Assembly: GCF_014654365.1 (NCBI RefSeq)
Contig: NZ_BNAY01000001.1
Coordinates: 744,001 to 808,000, forward strand
DNA: 64,000 nt
Direction of reading: 5' to 3'
Source: Amycolatopsis oliviviridis
GTDB taxonomy: Bacteria; Actinomycetota; Actinomycetes; Mycobacteriales; Pseudonocardiaceae
The notes under the pieces are model-generated. The model was given only the letters and a program-made list of their open reading frames with translations, made no database searches and was not told the DNA's origin. Shown here one piece after another: positions 11,718 to 20,430 of the stretch; positions within the stretch are counted from its first letter, which is position 1, and every line of letters begins with the position of its first letter. The position numbers and the translations under genes are program-made.

Positions 11718-12260
11718 GTGTCCTACGCGGGGATAGTGCTGGCGGGCGGTGCCGCTCGCCGCCTGTCCGGTGTGGACAAACCCGCGCTCCCCGTCGGGGG
11801 GAAACCGTTGCTGGCCAGGGCTCTGGCCGCGCTCGCGGACGCGGATCCGGTGATCGTCGTCGGCCCCGAACGGCCGGGGTTCGGCGACGTGTTGTGGACT
11901 CGGGAGTCCTCGCCCGGAACGGGTCCGGTCGCCGCGCTGGCCGCCGGTCTCGCGTTGGTGCGCACCGAGATCGTCGTCGTGCTGGCCGGTGATCTCGCCG
12001 GTGTCCGGTCGTCCACGGTGGATCGTCTGGTGGGTTCGCTCGGTACCGCCTCCGGCGCGGTGCTGGTTGACGGCTCTGGAGAGCGGCAATGGCTGCTCGG
12101 TGCCTGGCGGGCGGAGGCGCTGCGCGAGGCCCTGCCTGAGACCGTCGAGAACGCGTCGCTGCGGCGGACGCTGGGCGGGCTGGAGATCGTCGACGTGCCC
12201 GAGGAACCGGGGGAGAGCGACGACATCGACACACCCGAGGATTTGGACCGGTTTTCCTAG
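11718..12260 (+). CDS. MobA-like nucleotidyltransferase (molybdenum cofactor guanylyltransferase family)
   Basis: A 180-residue GT-A-fold nucleotidyltransferase. The N-terminal signature LAGGAARRLSGVDKPALPVGG (residues about 8-28) is the MobA NTP-binding loop with the conserved Lys. Later come VVLAGDLAGV, a metal-binding Asp, and a C-terminal DIDTPEDL, which is the MobA end motif. MobA joins GMP to molybdopterin. It starts with GTG only 3 bases after the ripA stop, so it depends on coupled translation. No other molybdenum cofactor gene is nearby, and its presence between ripA and moxR is unexpected for this locus. Confidence 0.85.
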   Translation: MSYAGIVLAGGAARRLSGVDKPALPVGGKPLLARALAALADADPVIVVGPERPGFGDVLWTRESSPGTGPVAALAAGLALVRTEIVVVLAGDLAGVRSSTVDRLVGSLGTASGAVLVDGSGERQWLLGAWRAEALREALPETVENASLRRTLGGLEIVDVPEEPGESDDIDTPEDLDRFS

Positions 12261-12282
12261 CGTTCTTCCGGAACGTGGGGAG

Positions 12283-14571
12283 ATGGTTCGGCATCATAAG
12301 CCGGTGACCGAGCTGCCCAGGGAAACGAACCAGCCGAGCGTTCTCCACGACAGCGACGCCTTCTTCGACGATTTCGAAACCTGGTCCACCCGGCTGGCCT
12401 TGGAAGAGCTGCTCGACGAGGCCCTGGGCACAGACGAGATCTCTTACACGCTGAAGCAGGAGGAACTGCGCGCCGAAGAGGCGAGGGAAGCGGTTCTCAC
12501 CAGCGCCTCCGCCCTCGCGAGGGTCAGGCTGGAACGCGAACGGGCCTTGCGTGTCCACCGCGGCCGGCCGTCGTCCTGGGAGCTGGCCCTCCAGGAAGCG
12601 CGCGTGTTGGCGGTCGCCGGGTTCCTGGTCGTCGGCTACTTCAGCGTCCTGCGGGTGACTTGGCCGGCGATGCCGCCGTTCTTGCGGGTCTTCGGTCTGG
12701 TCGGGTTCCTGTGCGTGCTCGTGCTGGCGGCCGGGTCGATCGTCCGGCGGATGCCCGTGCTGTTCGTCAGGGACAAGGAGCGGAGCTCCGGGGCGGTCCC
12801 GCATCCGGATTTGGTCGCCCTCGGCGACCGCCGGGACCACGCGCTCCGCGAGATCGTCCTGCCGGAACTGCACGCTTACATCCGGGCCAACCGGCGGACC
12901 TACGACCGGACGGACCTGGTCTTCGCCGAGCCGGACTCGTTCGACCCGGTCTTCGGCCCCGGTCTGGTGCAGACGGCGGCGGTCAAGAGACTGCGCCGGA
13001 TCATCGTCCGGGCCGAGTCGGTGGCCATCGCGCTGGCCGGGTCGCGGGGAGCCGGGAAGACCACCTCGATCCGATCGCTCGAAGAAGGACTGCTCAGCCA
13101 GGCGGGGCAGGCCGCACCGCTGGTGGTGGTCGCTTCAGCGCCGGCGGCCTACGAAGCCCGCGATTTCGTGCTGCATCTGCACGCGTTGCTGTGCAAGGCG
13201 GTGCTCGCGACGATCTCACCGGGGGCACCGGTCCGTGTCCGGTGGTGGAGCAGGCTGGGTGGCCTGATCCGGCGCACGGTCTGGTTCCTCGTGAGGCTCG
13301 GTGCCGCGGCTGCGGCCGTTTGGCTACTGTGGGGCGAGGAACCGCGCCGGATCTTCGCGGAAATCGGCGCGTTCGCCGCCGAAGCGGTCAACAGCGGGCT
13401 CCTGTCGCAGCGGCTCTGGGCGGGAATGCCGGTCGGCCGCGTGCTGGCCCTCGGTGTGCTGGCGATCGTCTTCGTCAGGTTGACGTTCGGCCTCGGCGCC
13501 TTGCTCGTCAACGCGGTCCTCGGTGTGATCGCGCGACGGCGGAACGCGAGGATCGGTCACCTGAAGTGGATCGCCGAGCGGCAACTCGACCGGATCCGGT
13601 TCCTTCAGACCTACACGACCGGGTGGTCCGGGAAATTGAGCATGCCGCTCAAAGGGGAGGCCGGCCGCACCTGGTCGACCCAGCGGGCCGAGCAGCAGCT
13701 CACCCATCCCGAGGTCGTCGACAAGTTCCGCGAGTTCGCCGAACTGGCCGCCGAGTGCCTGGCCGAGGAGGACGTCGCCGGGCGGGTCGTCATCGCCATC
13801 GACGAACTGGACAAGATCGGCGAGCCGGAGAAGGCGCATCAGTTCATCAATGACGTCAAGGGAGTCTTCGACGTCCCGGGGTGCCTGTTCTTCGTGTCCG
13901 TTTCGGACGACGCCGTGCTCGGTTTCGAACAGCGCGGGCTCGGCGTCCGCGACGCGTTCGACAGCGCGTTCTCGGAGATGGTGCGGCTCGAACCGTTCAC
14001 TTTGGACGAAAGCAGGCTCTGGATCGCCTTGCGGCTGCGGGGGATCTCCGAACAGTTCTGCTATCTGGCGCACTGTCTTTCGGGCGGCCTGCCCCGCGAT
14101 CTCAAGCGGTGCGCCGTCGAGATGGTCGATCTCGCGAACGAGGTCTACCAGCCGTCACTGGAGTTCGTGACGCGAAGCCTCGTCACCGGTGAGATGGCGG
14201 GGAAGATCCGGGCCTTCACCGCCACCGCGGCCACTTTGGAGCGATCGCCGGAGCTGGTCGCGCTGACCACGGATCTGCTCGGCGTCCCGGGGACGGAAGA
14301 AGCCGGGGAACTCGCGGAGATCGCCGAGCGGCTGGTGCGGGACGACGGCGAGATCGCCGCGCCGATCAGCGAACTGCGCAGGCAGAGCGGCAGCTTCGTG
14401 CTGTTCTGCGCGACCGTTCTGGAGGTCTTCGACGACACGCTGACCGGCGATCGCCTGAGCCCCGGACTGCACCGGCTCGCCGTCGTCCGGCAGCGGATGG
14501 CGATGCACCCGCAGCAGGCGTGGGACGACCTGGTGGAGTTTCGGAAGGACCTCGGCCGCTGGGCGCGGTGA
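12283..14571 (+). CDS. Membrane-associated KAP-type P-loop NTPase
   Basis: A 762-residue membrane NTPase of unknown role. An N-terminal charged, partly coiled region (about 1-105) is followed by two membrane spans (VLAVAGFLVVGYFSVL and LVGFLCVLVLAAGSIV), then a Walker A GSRGAGKT (253-260, Lys259). A second membrane cluster (WFLVRLGAAAAAVWLLW and LALGVLAIVFVRLTFGLGALL) comes before Walker B VVIAIDELDKI (Asp507, Glu508). Membrane helices inserted between Walker A and B are the hallmark of KAP NTPases, which tether or scaffold membrane complexes and recur in defence and surface systems. The ATG at 12283 follows GTGGGGAG. It lies just after mobA and before moxR on the same strand, where mycobacteria have no such gene. 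Confidence 0.78.
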   Translation: MVRHHKPVTELPRETNQPSVLHDSDAFFDDFETWSTRLALEELLDEALGTDEISYTLKQEELRAEEAREAVLTSASALARVRLERERALRVHRGRPSSWELALQEARVLAVAGFLVVGYFSVLRVTWPAMPPFLRVFGLVGFLCVLVLAAGSIVRRMPVLFVRDKERSSGAVPHPDLVALGDRRDHALREIVLPELHAYIRANRRTYDRTDLVFAEPDSFDPVFGPGLVQTAAVKRLRRIIVRAESVAIALAGSRGAGKTTSIRSLEEGLLSQAGQAAPLVVVASAPAAYEARDFVLHLHALLCKAVLATISPGAPVRVRWWSRLGGLIRRTVWFLVRLGAAAAAVWLLWGEEPRRIFAEIGAFAAEAVNSGLLSQRLWAGMPVGRVLALGVLAIVFVRLTFGLGALLVNAVLGVIARRRNARIGHLKWIAERQLDRIRFLQTYTTGWSGKLSMPLKGEAGRTWSTQRAEQQLTHPEVVDKFREFAELAAECLAEEDVAGRVVIAIDELDKIGEPEKAHQFINDVKGVFDVPGCLFFVSVSDDAVLGFEQRGLGVRDAFDSAFSEMVRLEPFTLDESRLWIALRLRGISEQFCYLAHCLSGGLPRDLKRCAVEMVDLANEVYQPSLEFVTRSLVTGEMAGKIRAFTATAATLERSPELVALTTDLLGVPGTEEAGELAEIAERLVRDDGEIAAPISELRRQSGSFVLFCATVLEVFDDTLTGDRLSPGLHRLAVVRQRMAMHPQQAWDDLVEFRKDLGRWAR

Positions 14572-14579
14572 AGCCCCTT

Positions 14580-14629
14580 CACAGCCGTCATACCGCTGAT
14601 CGGGTTGGCTACCTTCACGAACGGCTGTG
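14580..14629. promoter_or_regulatory. Inverted repeat between the KAP gene and moxR
   Basis: CACAGCCGT (14580-14588) is the exact reverse complement of ACGGCTGTG (14621-14629). It may terminate the KAP gene or form an operator for the moxR operon, which starts 62 bases on. Confidence 0.35.
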
Positions 14630-14691
14630 CCACCGACCACTACGGTCACATCCGGACGGAACAACGCAAGCGGGGAACACAGGAGGCACGA

Positions 14692-15762
14692 GTGACCGAG
14701 CCCGGCTACGCCGACGGCGCGCAGCAGCAGCCCGGAACGCCGGCGCGGGACGCCCAGTTGCTGGAGCGGACCGTGTTCGAGGTCAAGCGGATCATCGTCG
14801 GCCAGGACAGGCTGGTCGAGCGGATGCTGGTCGGCCTGCTGGCCAGGGGGCACCTCCTCCTCGAAGGTGTGCCCGGTGTCGCCAAGACCCTCGCCGTGGA
14901 GACGTTCGCCCGGGTGGTCGGCGGTTCGTTCTCGCGTGTGCAGTTCACCCCGGACCTGGTCCCCGCCGACATCCTCGGCACCCGGATCTACCGCCAGGGC
15001 GCCGAGCGGTTCGACGTCGAGCTCGGCCCGGTCGTGGCGAACTTCGTGCTCGCCGACGAGATCAACCGCGCGCCGGCGAAGGTGCAGTCGGCGATGCTCG
15101 AGGTGATGGCCGAGCGGCACGTGTCGATCGGCGGCCAGACCTTCCCGATGCCCGACCCGTTCCTCGTGCTCGCCACGCAGAACCCGATCGAGAACGAGGG
15201 CGTGTACCCGCTGCCCGAGGCGCAGCGCGACCGGTTCCTGTTCAAGATCGTCGTCGAGTACCCGACCGCCGAGGAAGAGCGGGAGATCATCTACCGGATG
15301 GGTGTCACCCCGCCCACCCCGCAAGAGGTGCTGAGCCCGGCCGAGCTGGTCCGGCTGCAGAACGTCGCCTCGCAGGTCTTCGTGCATCACGCGCTGGTCG
15401 ACTACGTCGTCCGCCTCGTGCTCACCACCCGTACACCGAACGATCATGGCCTCGCCGACGTCGCGGGCTGGGTGTCCTATGGCGCTTCGCCGCGTGCGAG
15501 CCTCGGCATCATCGCGGCGGCCCGCGCGCTGGCGCTGGTCCGCGGCCGGGACTACGTACTGCCGCAGGACGTCGTCGACGTCGTTCCCGACGTGCTGCGG
15601 CACCGGCTCGTGCTGTCCTACGACGCGCTCGCCGACGGTGTCCCCATCGACCACATCATCACGCGGGTGCTGCAGACCGTGCCGCTGCCGCAGGTCTCGG
15701 CCCGTCCGCAGGGCGGTGCCGGGCAGGGCGGCCCGGTCCCGGCCGGCGCACCCGTCAGGTAA
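14692..15762 (+). CDS. moxR: MoxR-family AAA+ ATPase
   Basis: A 356-residue MoxR AAA+ ATPase, a chaperone-like motor that works with VWA-domain partners to mature or insert protein complexes. It contains IIVGQDRLVERMLVGLL, Walker A EGVPGVAKT, Walker B VLADEINRAPAK, sensor LATQNPIENEG and the YPLPEAQRDRF arginine-finger region. The GTG at 14692 is chosen because AGGAGG stands 5 bases before it. DUF58 and VWA genes follow at once (9-base gap, then a 4-base overlap), the same order as M. tuberculosis Rv1479-Rv1481. The C terminus is Gly/Pro-rich and probably disordered. Confidence 0.95.
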   Translation: MTEPGYADGAQQQPGTPARDAQLLERTVFEVKRIIVGQDRLVERMLVGLLARGHLLLEGVPGVAKTLAVETFARVVGGSFSRVQFTPDLVPADILGTRIYRQGAERFDVELGPVVANFVLADEINRAPAKVQSAMLEVMAERHVSIGGQTFPMPDPFLVLATQNPIENEGVYPLPEAQRDRFLFKIVVEYPTAEEEREIIYRMGVTPPTPQEVLSPAELVRLQNVASQVFVHHALVDYVVRLVLTTRTPNDHGLADVAGWVSYGASPRASLGIIAAARALALVRGRDYVLPQDVVDVVPDVLRHRLVLSYDALADGVPIDHIITRVLQTVPLPQVSARPQGGAGQGGPVPAGAPVR

Positions 15763-15771
15763 GGAATCCGC

Positions 15772-16716
15772 GTGAAGAACGAGAAGGGCGAACGTCCTTC
15801 CTGGGCACCGCCGGTACTCCGCGGGGAGCGGATGGAGGCGGGCCTGCGCACGCTCGAACTCGACGTGCGCCGCCGTCTCGACGGTCTGCTGCAGGGCAAC
15901 CATCTCGGCCTGGTGCCGGGACCCGGTTCGGAACCGGGGGAGGCCCGGCCGTACCAGCCCGGTGACGACGTCCGCCGGATGGACTGGGCGGTCACCGCGC
16001 GGACGACGAGCCCGCACATCCGGGAGACCGTCGCCGACCGCGAACTGGAGACCTGGCTGGTGGCGGACGTGTCCGCGAGCCTCGACTTCGGCACGGCGCT
16101 GTGCGAGAAGCGCGACCTGGTCGTCTGCGCGACGGCCGCGGTCGCCCATCTCACCGGGGGCGGTGGCAACCGGATCGGCGCGCTCGTCTCCAACGGGGCG
16201 GGCAGCATCACGCGCGTCCCGGCCCGCGGCGGGCTCCCGCACGCGCGGGGGCTGGTCCGCAAGATCGCCGAGACCCCGCGCGCCGAGGAAGGTGTCCGAG
16301 GGGATCTCGCCGCGGCACTGGAGAAGCTGCGTCGTCCGCCCCGTCGTCGCGGGCTTGCCGTCGTGATCTCCGACTTCCTCGGTGACACCGAATGGCAGCG
16401 CCCGTTGCGCGCGCTCGGCGGGCACCACGATCTCATCGCCATCGAAGTCCTCGACCCGCGCGACATCGACCTGCCCGACGTGGGCACCGTCGTGCTGGCC
16501 GACCCGGAGACAGGGAAACAGCGCGAAGTGCACGCTTCGGCCTTGCTGCGCAAGGAATTCGGCGCCGCGGCCCATGCACACCGGCAGGAGGTCGCGGCCG
16601 CGCTGCGCCGCGCCGGTGCCGCGCATCTGGTGCTGCGCACCGATTCGGACTGGATCGCCGACATGGTCCGGTTCGTGGTGGCCCGCAAGCGCCGCTGGTC
16701 CGGTGGTGTCGCGTGA
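15772..16716 (+). CDS. DUF58 protein, MoxR operon
   Basis: A 314-residue DUF58 protein with a degenerate VWA-like fold. The family signature GEARPYQPGDDVRRMDWAVTAR (about residues 56-77) is intact, followed by WLVADVSASLDFG, a MIDAS-like DxSxS strand, and VVISDFL. DUF58 proteins accompany MoxR and VWA proteins and are thought to be adaptor or substrate-recognition components. GTG start with AAGGAA upstream. The last codons overlap the GTG of the next gene. Homologous in position to Rv1480. Confidence 0.93.
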   Translation: MKNEKGERPSWAPPVLRGERMEAGLRTLELDVRRRLDGLLQGNHLGLVPGPGSEPGEARPYQPGDDVRRMDWAVTARTTSPHIRETVADRELETWLVADVSASLDFGTALCEKRDLVVCATAAVAHLTGGGGNRIGALVSNGAGSITRVPARGGLPHARGLVRKIAETPRAEEGVRGDLAAALEKLRRPPRRRGLAVVISDFLGDTEWQRPLRALGGHHDLIAIEVLDPRDIDLPDVGTVVLADPETGKQREVHASALLRKEFGAAAHAHRQEVAAALRRAGAAHLVLRTDSDWIADMVRFVVARKRRWSGGVA

Positions 16717-17693
16717 GCCTGACCGGATTCGCCTCGCCGTGGTGGTTCCTGCTGCTGCTGGCGGTCGCCGCGGTGGCCGTGGGTTACGTGCTTTCCCAGC
16801 GCGCCCGGCGCAAGCGCACCATGCGGTTCGCCAACCTGGAACTGCTGGAGAAGGTCGCACCGAAGAGCCAGGGCTGGGTGCGCCACGTTCCCGCGATCCT
16901 GATCGTGCTCTCGCTGCTGGTGCTCACCGTCGCGCTCGCCGGGCCGACCGCCGAGCAGAAGGTGCCCCGCAACCGGGCCACCGTGATGCTGGTGATCGAC
17001 ACCTCGCTGTCGATGGAAGCCACCGACGTCGCCCCGACCCGGCTGAAGGCGGCTCAGGAGTCCGCGCGTTCGTTCGCGCAGAACATGACCCCGGGGGTCA
17101 ACCTCGGGCTGATCTCCTTCGCGGGGACGGCGACCGTGCTGGTGGCGCCGACCACCGATCGCGGTGGTGTCGTGAAGGCGATCGACAACCTGAAGCTGGC
17201 GCAGTCGACGGCCACCGGTGAAGGGATCTTCGCCGCGTTGCAGTCGATCGAGAGCTTCTCGGCGATCGTCGGCGGCGCGGAAGGTCCGCCGCCCGCCCGG
17301 ATCGTGCTGATGAGCGACGGCAAACAGACCGTCCCGGACGACCTGTACGCCCCGCGGGGCGGCTACACGGCCGCGCAGGCGGCGAAGCAGGCGCAGGTGC
17401 CGATCTCGTCGATCTCGTTCGGCACCACGCACGGCTCCGTCGACATCGACGGCAAGCCCCAGGACGTGAAGGTCGACGACGAATCGCTGGAGGAGATCGC
17501 CCGGCTTTCCGGCGGCGACTTCTACAAGGCGGCGAGTGCGGACGAGCTGAAACGCGTGTACGACGATCTCGGCGAGCAGATCGGTTACGAGCTGAAGGAC
17601 GCCGACGCGAGTCGGCCGTGGGTGATCCTCGGGACCTTGGTGCTGATGATCGGTGCCGCCGCTTCGCTCTTCCTGGGCCAACGCCTGCCCTAG
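16713..17693 (+). CDS. VWA-domain membrane protein, MoxR operon (BatA-like)
   Basis: A 326-residue membrane protein with two N-terminal spans (WWFLLLLAVAAVAVGYVL and HVPAILIVLSLLVLTVALA), a von Willebrand A domain with a full MIDAS (Asp96-Ser98-Ser100 in IDTSLSM; later MSDGKQT), and a C-terminal span near WVILGTLVLMIGAAASLF. The VWA domain should face the outside or the membrane surface and bind a partner through a divalent metal. The GTG overlaps the DUF58 stop by 4 bases, so the trio is translationally coupled. It is the positional counterpart of Rv1481. A long palindrome follows. Confidence 0.93.
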   Translation: MSLTGFASPWWFLLLLAVAAVAVGYVLSQRARRKRTMRFANLELLEKVAPKSQGWVRHVPAILIVLSLLVLTVALAGPTAEQKVPRNRATVMLVIDTSLSMEATDVAPTRLKAAQESARSFAQNMTPGVNLGLISFAGTATVLVAPTTDRGGVVKAIDNLKLAQSTATGEGIFAALQSIESFSAIVGGAEGPPPARIVLMSDGKQTVPDDLYAPRGGYTAAQAAKQAQVPISSISFGTTHGSVDIDGKPQDVKVDDESLEEIARLSGGDFYKAASADELKRVYDDLGEQIGYELKDADASRPWVILGTLVLMIGAAASLFLGQRLP

Positions 17694-17705
17694 TTGCGTC
17701 GTCAA

Positions 17706-17762
17706 ATGTCATGAAAGGGCCGTTCAGGACAAGAAATGTCCTGAACGGCCCTTTCATGACAT
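17706..17762. repeat. 57-base palindrome, 26-bp perfect stem (family member)
   Basis: 17706-17731 pairs perfectly with 17737-17762 around a 5-base loop. The outer arm contains TGTCATGAAAGGGCCGTTC, which recurs at 31378. It lies between convergent VWA and trmL genes with no T-run, and is probably a bidirectional terminator. Confidence 0.8.
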
Positions 17763-17781
17763 CCGGACCAAAGCCGGGTGC

Positions 17782-18243
17782 TCAGGGAGTCGCGAAGCCG
17801 TTCTGCCGCCAAGCCTCGTAGACGCTGATCGCCGCGGTGTTCGAGAGGTTCAGCGACCGGCTCGACGGCAGCATCGGCAGCCGCACCCGGTCGGTCACCT
17901 GCGGGGACTCCTGGATCTCGCGAGGCAGCCCCGCCGACTCCGGCCCGAACATCAGCACGTCCCCGGGTTCGTAGGCGACGTCGGTGTGCAGCCGCGTCGC
18001 CGAGGCGCTGAACGCGAAGACCCGGGCGGGCAGCAAGGCCGCCCACGCCGCGTCGAGGTCCGCGTGGACGTGGACGCGCGCGAGGTCGTGGTAGTCGAGC
18101 CCGGCGCGCCGCAACTGCTTGTCCTCCAGCGTGAAACCGAGTGGCTCCACCAGGTGGAGCTCGCAGCCGGTGTTCGCGGTCAAGCGGATCGCGTTACCCG
18201 TGTTGGGCGGTATTTCGGGGCGGTAGAACAGGATGCGGAACAC
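17782..18243 (-). CDS. trmL: tRNA (cytidine/uridine-34 2'-O)-methyltransferase, SPOUT family
   Basis: A 153-residue SPOUT methyltransferase of the TrmL type, which methylates the ribose of the tRNA wobble base. The N terminus reads FRILFYRPEIPPNTGNAIRL, the diagnostic TrmL start. The SAM-binding trefoil knot is represented by LMFGPESAGLP, RLPMLPSSRSLNLS and NTAAISVYEAWRQ. The GTG at 18241-18243 is chosen because family members begin right before FRILF. Length matches the family. It converges on the moxR operon. Confidence 0.92.
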   Translation of the reverse strand: MFRILFYRPEIPPNTGNAIRLTANTGCELHLVEPLGFTLEDKQLRRAGLDYHDLARVHVHADLDAAWAALLPARVFAFSASATRLHTDVAYEPGDVLMFGPESAGLPREIQESPQVTDRVRLPMLPSSRSLNLSNTAAISVYEAWRQNGFATP

Positions 18244-18354
18244 GAGGGTTGATCGTCTTTCGTTCACGGGCGCTTCGCCTGGGCGCGGCCGGGTGGCCAC
18301 CGAACCGGACGAGCATGAGGCCCGCCCGTGACCATCCCACCACAGGAGGGCTTC

Positions 18355-19950
18355 ATGCCTTCGCTCCCTCACCCCCTGTCGCGGCGTCGCTTCCTCGGTT
18401 ATGGCTCCGCCGGCGCGGCCGCCGTGCTGCTGGGGACCGGTGCCTGGAACGCCGCCGGTGCGATGCCGCTGGCCAGCGGCGCCGGCGACCCGTTCACCCT
18501 CGGAGTCGCGTCGGGTGACCCGTTGCCCGGCGGCGTCGTGCTCTGGACCCGGCTCGCGCCGAAGCCGTACGAGGCCGACGGCTTCGGCGGCATGCCGCGC
18601 ACGCCGGTCCGCGTCGAGTACGAGGTCTCGCTCGACGAGCGGTTCCGTGCGGTGATCCGCCGCGGTTCCGTGGTCGCCACGCCCGAACTCGGCCACTCCG
18701 TGCACCCCGAGATCCACGGGCTCGCGCCGGACCACGAGTACTTCTACCGCTTCCGCACCGGCGGCGTGATCTCGCCGGTCGGCCGCACCCGGACGGCGCC
18801 CGTCGCGTGGTCGTCGCCGCGTGAGCTGAACTTCGCGTTCGCGTCCTGCCAGAACTGGGAGGCCGGGCACTTCACCGCGTACGACCACATGGCGGCCGAG
18901 GACCTCGACCTGGTCGTGCACCTGGGTGACTACCTCTACGAAAGCGGCGTCACCGGGGTCGGCCGCGGTACGCCGGTGGGGCCGCAGTTCAAGGGCGAGA
19001 CCTTCGACCTGGCCCGGTATCGGCTCCAGTACGCGCTTTACAAGTCCGAAGCGCCGCTGATGGCCGCGCACGCCGCCTTCCCGTGGATCCACGTCAACGA
19101 CGACCACGAGGTCGAGAACAACTGGGCGGGCGACCACTCGCAGGCCGACAACGAGCCCGACCAGGACCCGGTGGTGTTCCGCCAGCGCCGTGCCCAGGCG
19201 TTCCAGGCGATGTACGAGCACCTGCCGTACCGCATCGCGCAGCTGCCGAAGGGGCCGGACGCGCGTCTGCACCGGCGGCTGAGCTACGGCACGCTGGCCG
19301 ACTTCACCATGCTCGACACCCGCCAGTACCGCGACGACCAGCCGTGCGGCGACGGCCAGTCGGCGAACTGCACGGAGCGGTTCGACGAGGACCGCACACT
19401 GCTCGGCTCGGAACAGCGGAAGTGGCTGCTCGACGGCTTCTCCCGGTCCCACGCGCGGTGGCAGATCCTGGGCAACCAGGCGCCGATGGGCCAGACCGAC
19501 ACCGACGCGGGCGAGGCGACCAACGTCTACCTCGACCCGTGGGACGGCTACGTCGCCGACCGCGACCGCGTGCTCGCGGCGGCGCAGGAGCGGGGTGTGC
19601 GGAATCTGGTGGTCATCACCGGTGACCGGCACCAGAATTACGCCTGGGACCTCAAGAAGAACTTCGGCGACCCGGGCTCGCCCACGGTGGCGAGCGAGTT
19701 CGTCGGGACGTCGATCACCAGCGGTGGCAACGGCGCCGACATGACGCCCGCCGGGGAGAACCTGCTGAAGGCCAACCCGCACATGAAGTTCTTCAACAAC
19801 CAACGCGGGTACGTCCGGGTCAACGTCAATCGGCACCGCTGGCAGAGCGACTTCCGGGTGGTGCCGTTCGTGAACACCCCCGGCGCGCCGATCAGCACGC
19901 GGGCCAGTTACGTCGTCGAAGACCGGCGCCCCGGCGTTCAGTCCGCCTGA
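18355..19950 (+). CDS. phoD: PhoD-like alkaline phosphatase, Tat-exported
   Basis: A 531-residue metallophosphoesterase of the PhoD family, releasing phosphate from phosphodiesters or monoesters outside the cell with Ca and Fe. The twin-arginine signal SRRRFL (residues 9-14) leads a hydrophobic stretch and AGAMP cleavage region. A fibronectin-like N-terminal domain (FTLGVASGDPLPGGVVLWTRL) precedes the catalytic part: FASCQNWE, VHLGDYLYE, HVNDDHEVENNW and VITGDRHQNY supply metal ligands. The ATG at 18355 has AGGAGG 5 bases upstream, so it is preferred to a GTG nine codons earlier. The 3' end overlaps the convergent thioesterase by 13 bases. No PHO box was recognised upstream. Confidence 0.93.
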   Translation: MPSLPHPLSRRRFLGYGSAGAAAVLLGTGAWNAAGAMPLASGAGDPFTLGVASGDPLPGGVVLWTRLAPKPYEADGFGGMPRTPVRVEYEVSLDERFRAVIRRGSVVATPELGHSVHPEIHGLAPDHEYFYRFRTGGVISPVGRTRTAPVAWSSPRELNFAFASCQNWEAGHFTAYDHMAAEDLDLVVHLGDYLYESGVTGVGRGTPVGPQFKGETFDLARYRLQYALYKSEAPLMAAHAAFPWIHVNDDHEVENNWAGDHSQADNEPDQDPVVFRQRRAQAFQAMYEHLPYRIAQLPKGPDARLHRRLSYGTLADFTMLDTRQYRDDQPCGDGQSANCTERFDEDRTLLGSEQRKWLLDGFSRSHARWQILGNQAPMGQTDTDAGEATNVYLDPWDGYVADRDRVLAAAQERGVRNLVVITGDRHQNYAWDLKKNFGDPGSPTVASEFVGTSITSGGNGADMTPAGENLLKANPHMKFFNNQRGYVRVNVNRHRWQSDFRVVPFVNTPGAPISTRASYVVEDRRPGVQSA

Positions 19951-20369
19951 GCGGGCAGGAGGGCGGCGTACACCTCGCGTACCGACGCGGGTGGCGCCGC
20001 CTTCCTGAGCGTCGCCGGATCGACGAAGACGTAGCGGGTCTTCACTTCCGTGCACAGGTCACCGCCACGGGTGATCTCGAAGTCGATGATCAGCGACGTC
20101 GTGCCGAGGTGGTTCAGGAACACGGCCACGACCAGTTCGTCGTCGTAGCGGCAGGGCGCCCGGTAACGGAGGTTCGATTCGGCGACGACGACGTCGACAC
20201 CGCGCGCCAAGGCTTCTTCGTGGGAGCCGAAGAGGACTTTCTCCACTTCGAACATGGCCATGTCGACGTACGCGAGGTAGTTCGCGTTGAAGACGATGCC
20301 CTGCCCGTCGCACTCGTGGTAGCGGACGCGCAGCGGCATTTCGACGATCGGTTTCCGTGGCTCGGTCAC
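19938..20369 (-). CDS. Acyl-CoA thioesterase, 4HBT (YbgC-like) hotdog fold
   Basis: A 143-residue single-hotdog thioesterase. The catalytic-loop signature is RVRYHECDGQGIVFNANYLAY (residues about 14-34), with Asp in the position used by 4-hydroxybenzoyl-CoA thioesterases and YbgC. Such enzymes hydrolyse short-chain acyl-CoA esters. GTG start with TAGGTT 6 bases upstream and no Shine-Dalgarno, so probably leaderless. It converges with and overlaps phoD by 13 bases. Substrate uncertain. Confidence 0.88.
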   Translation of the reverse strand: MTEPRKPIVEMPLRVRYHECDGQGIVFNANYLAYVDMAMFEVEKVLFGSHEEALARGVDVVVAESNLRYRAPCRYDDELVVAVFLNHLGTTSLIIDFEITRGGDLCTEVKTRYVFVDPATLRKAAPPASVREVYAALLPAQAD

Positions 20370-20375
20370 GGTTCC

Positions 20376-20381
20376 AACCTA
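20376..20381 (-). promoter_or_regulatory. Leaderless -10 TAGGTT for the thioesterase
   Basis: TAGGTT on the minus strand, 6 bases, then GTG. The upstream hairpin begins one base away, so any -35 lies within it. Confidence 0.45.
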
Positions 20382-20382
20382 C

Positions 20383-20423
20383 GTGAAGGGCCCTTCCCCC
20401 TCAGCGGGGAAAGGGCCCTTCAC
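20383..20423. terminator. Hairpin after the secreted hydrolase gene
   Basis: GTGAAGGGCCCTT (20383-20395) pairs with 20411-20423, extended by CCCC/GGGG past a bulged A. It lies between tandem minus-strand genes, just after the stop at 20431, and shares the GTGAAGG arm start with the palindromes at 27923 and 57527. Confidence 0.7.
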
Positions 20424-20430
20424 CCCGGGC

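Noticed and set aside
14155..16860. Very long minus-strand open frame across the KAP gene, moxR and DUF58 genes
   Set aside because: It spans three well-supported plus-strand genes and their spacers, and its composition is typical of antisense reading of GC-rich genes.
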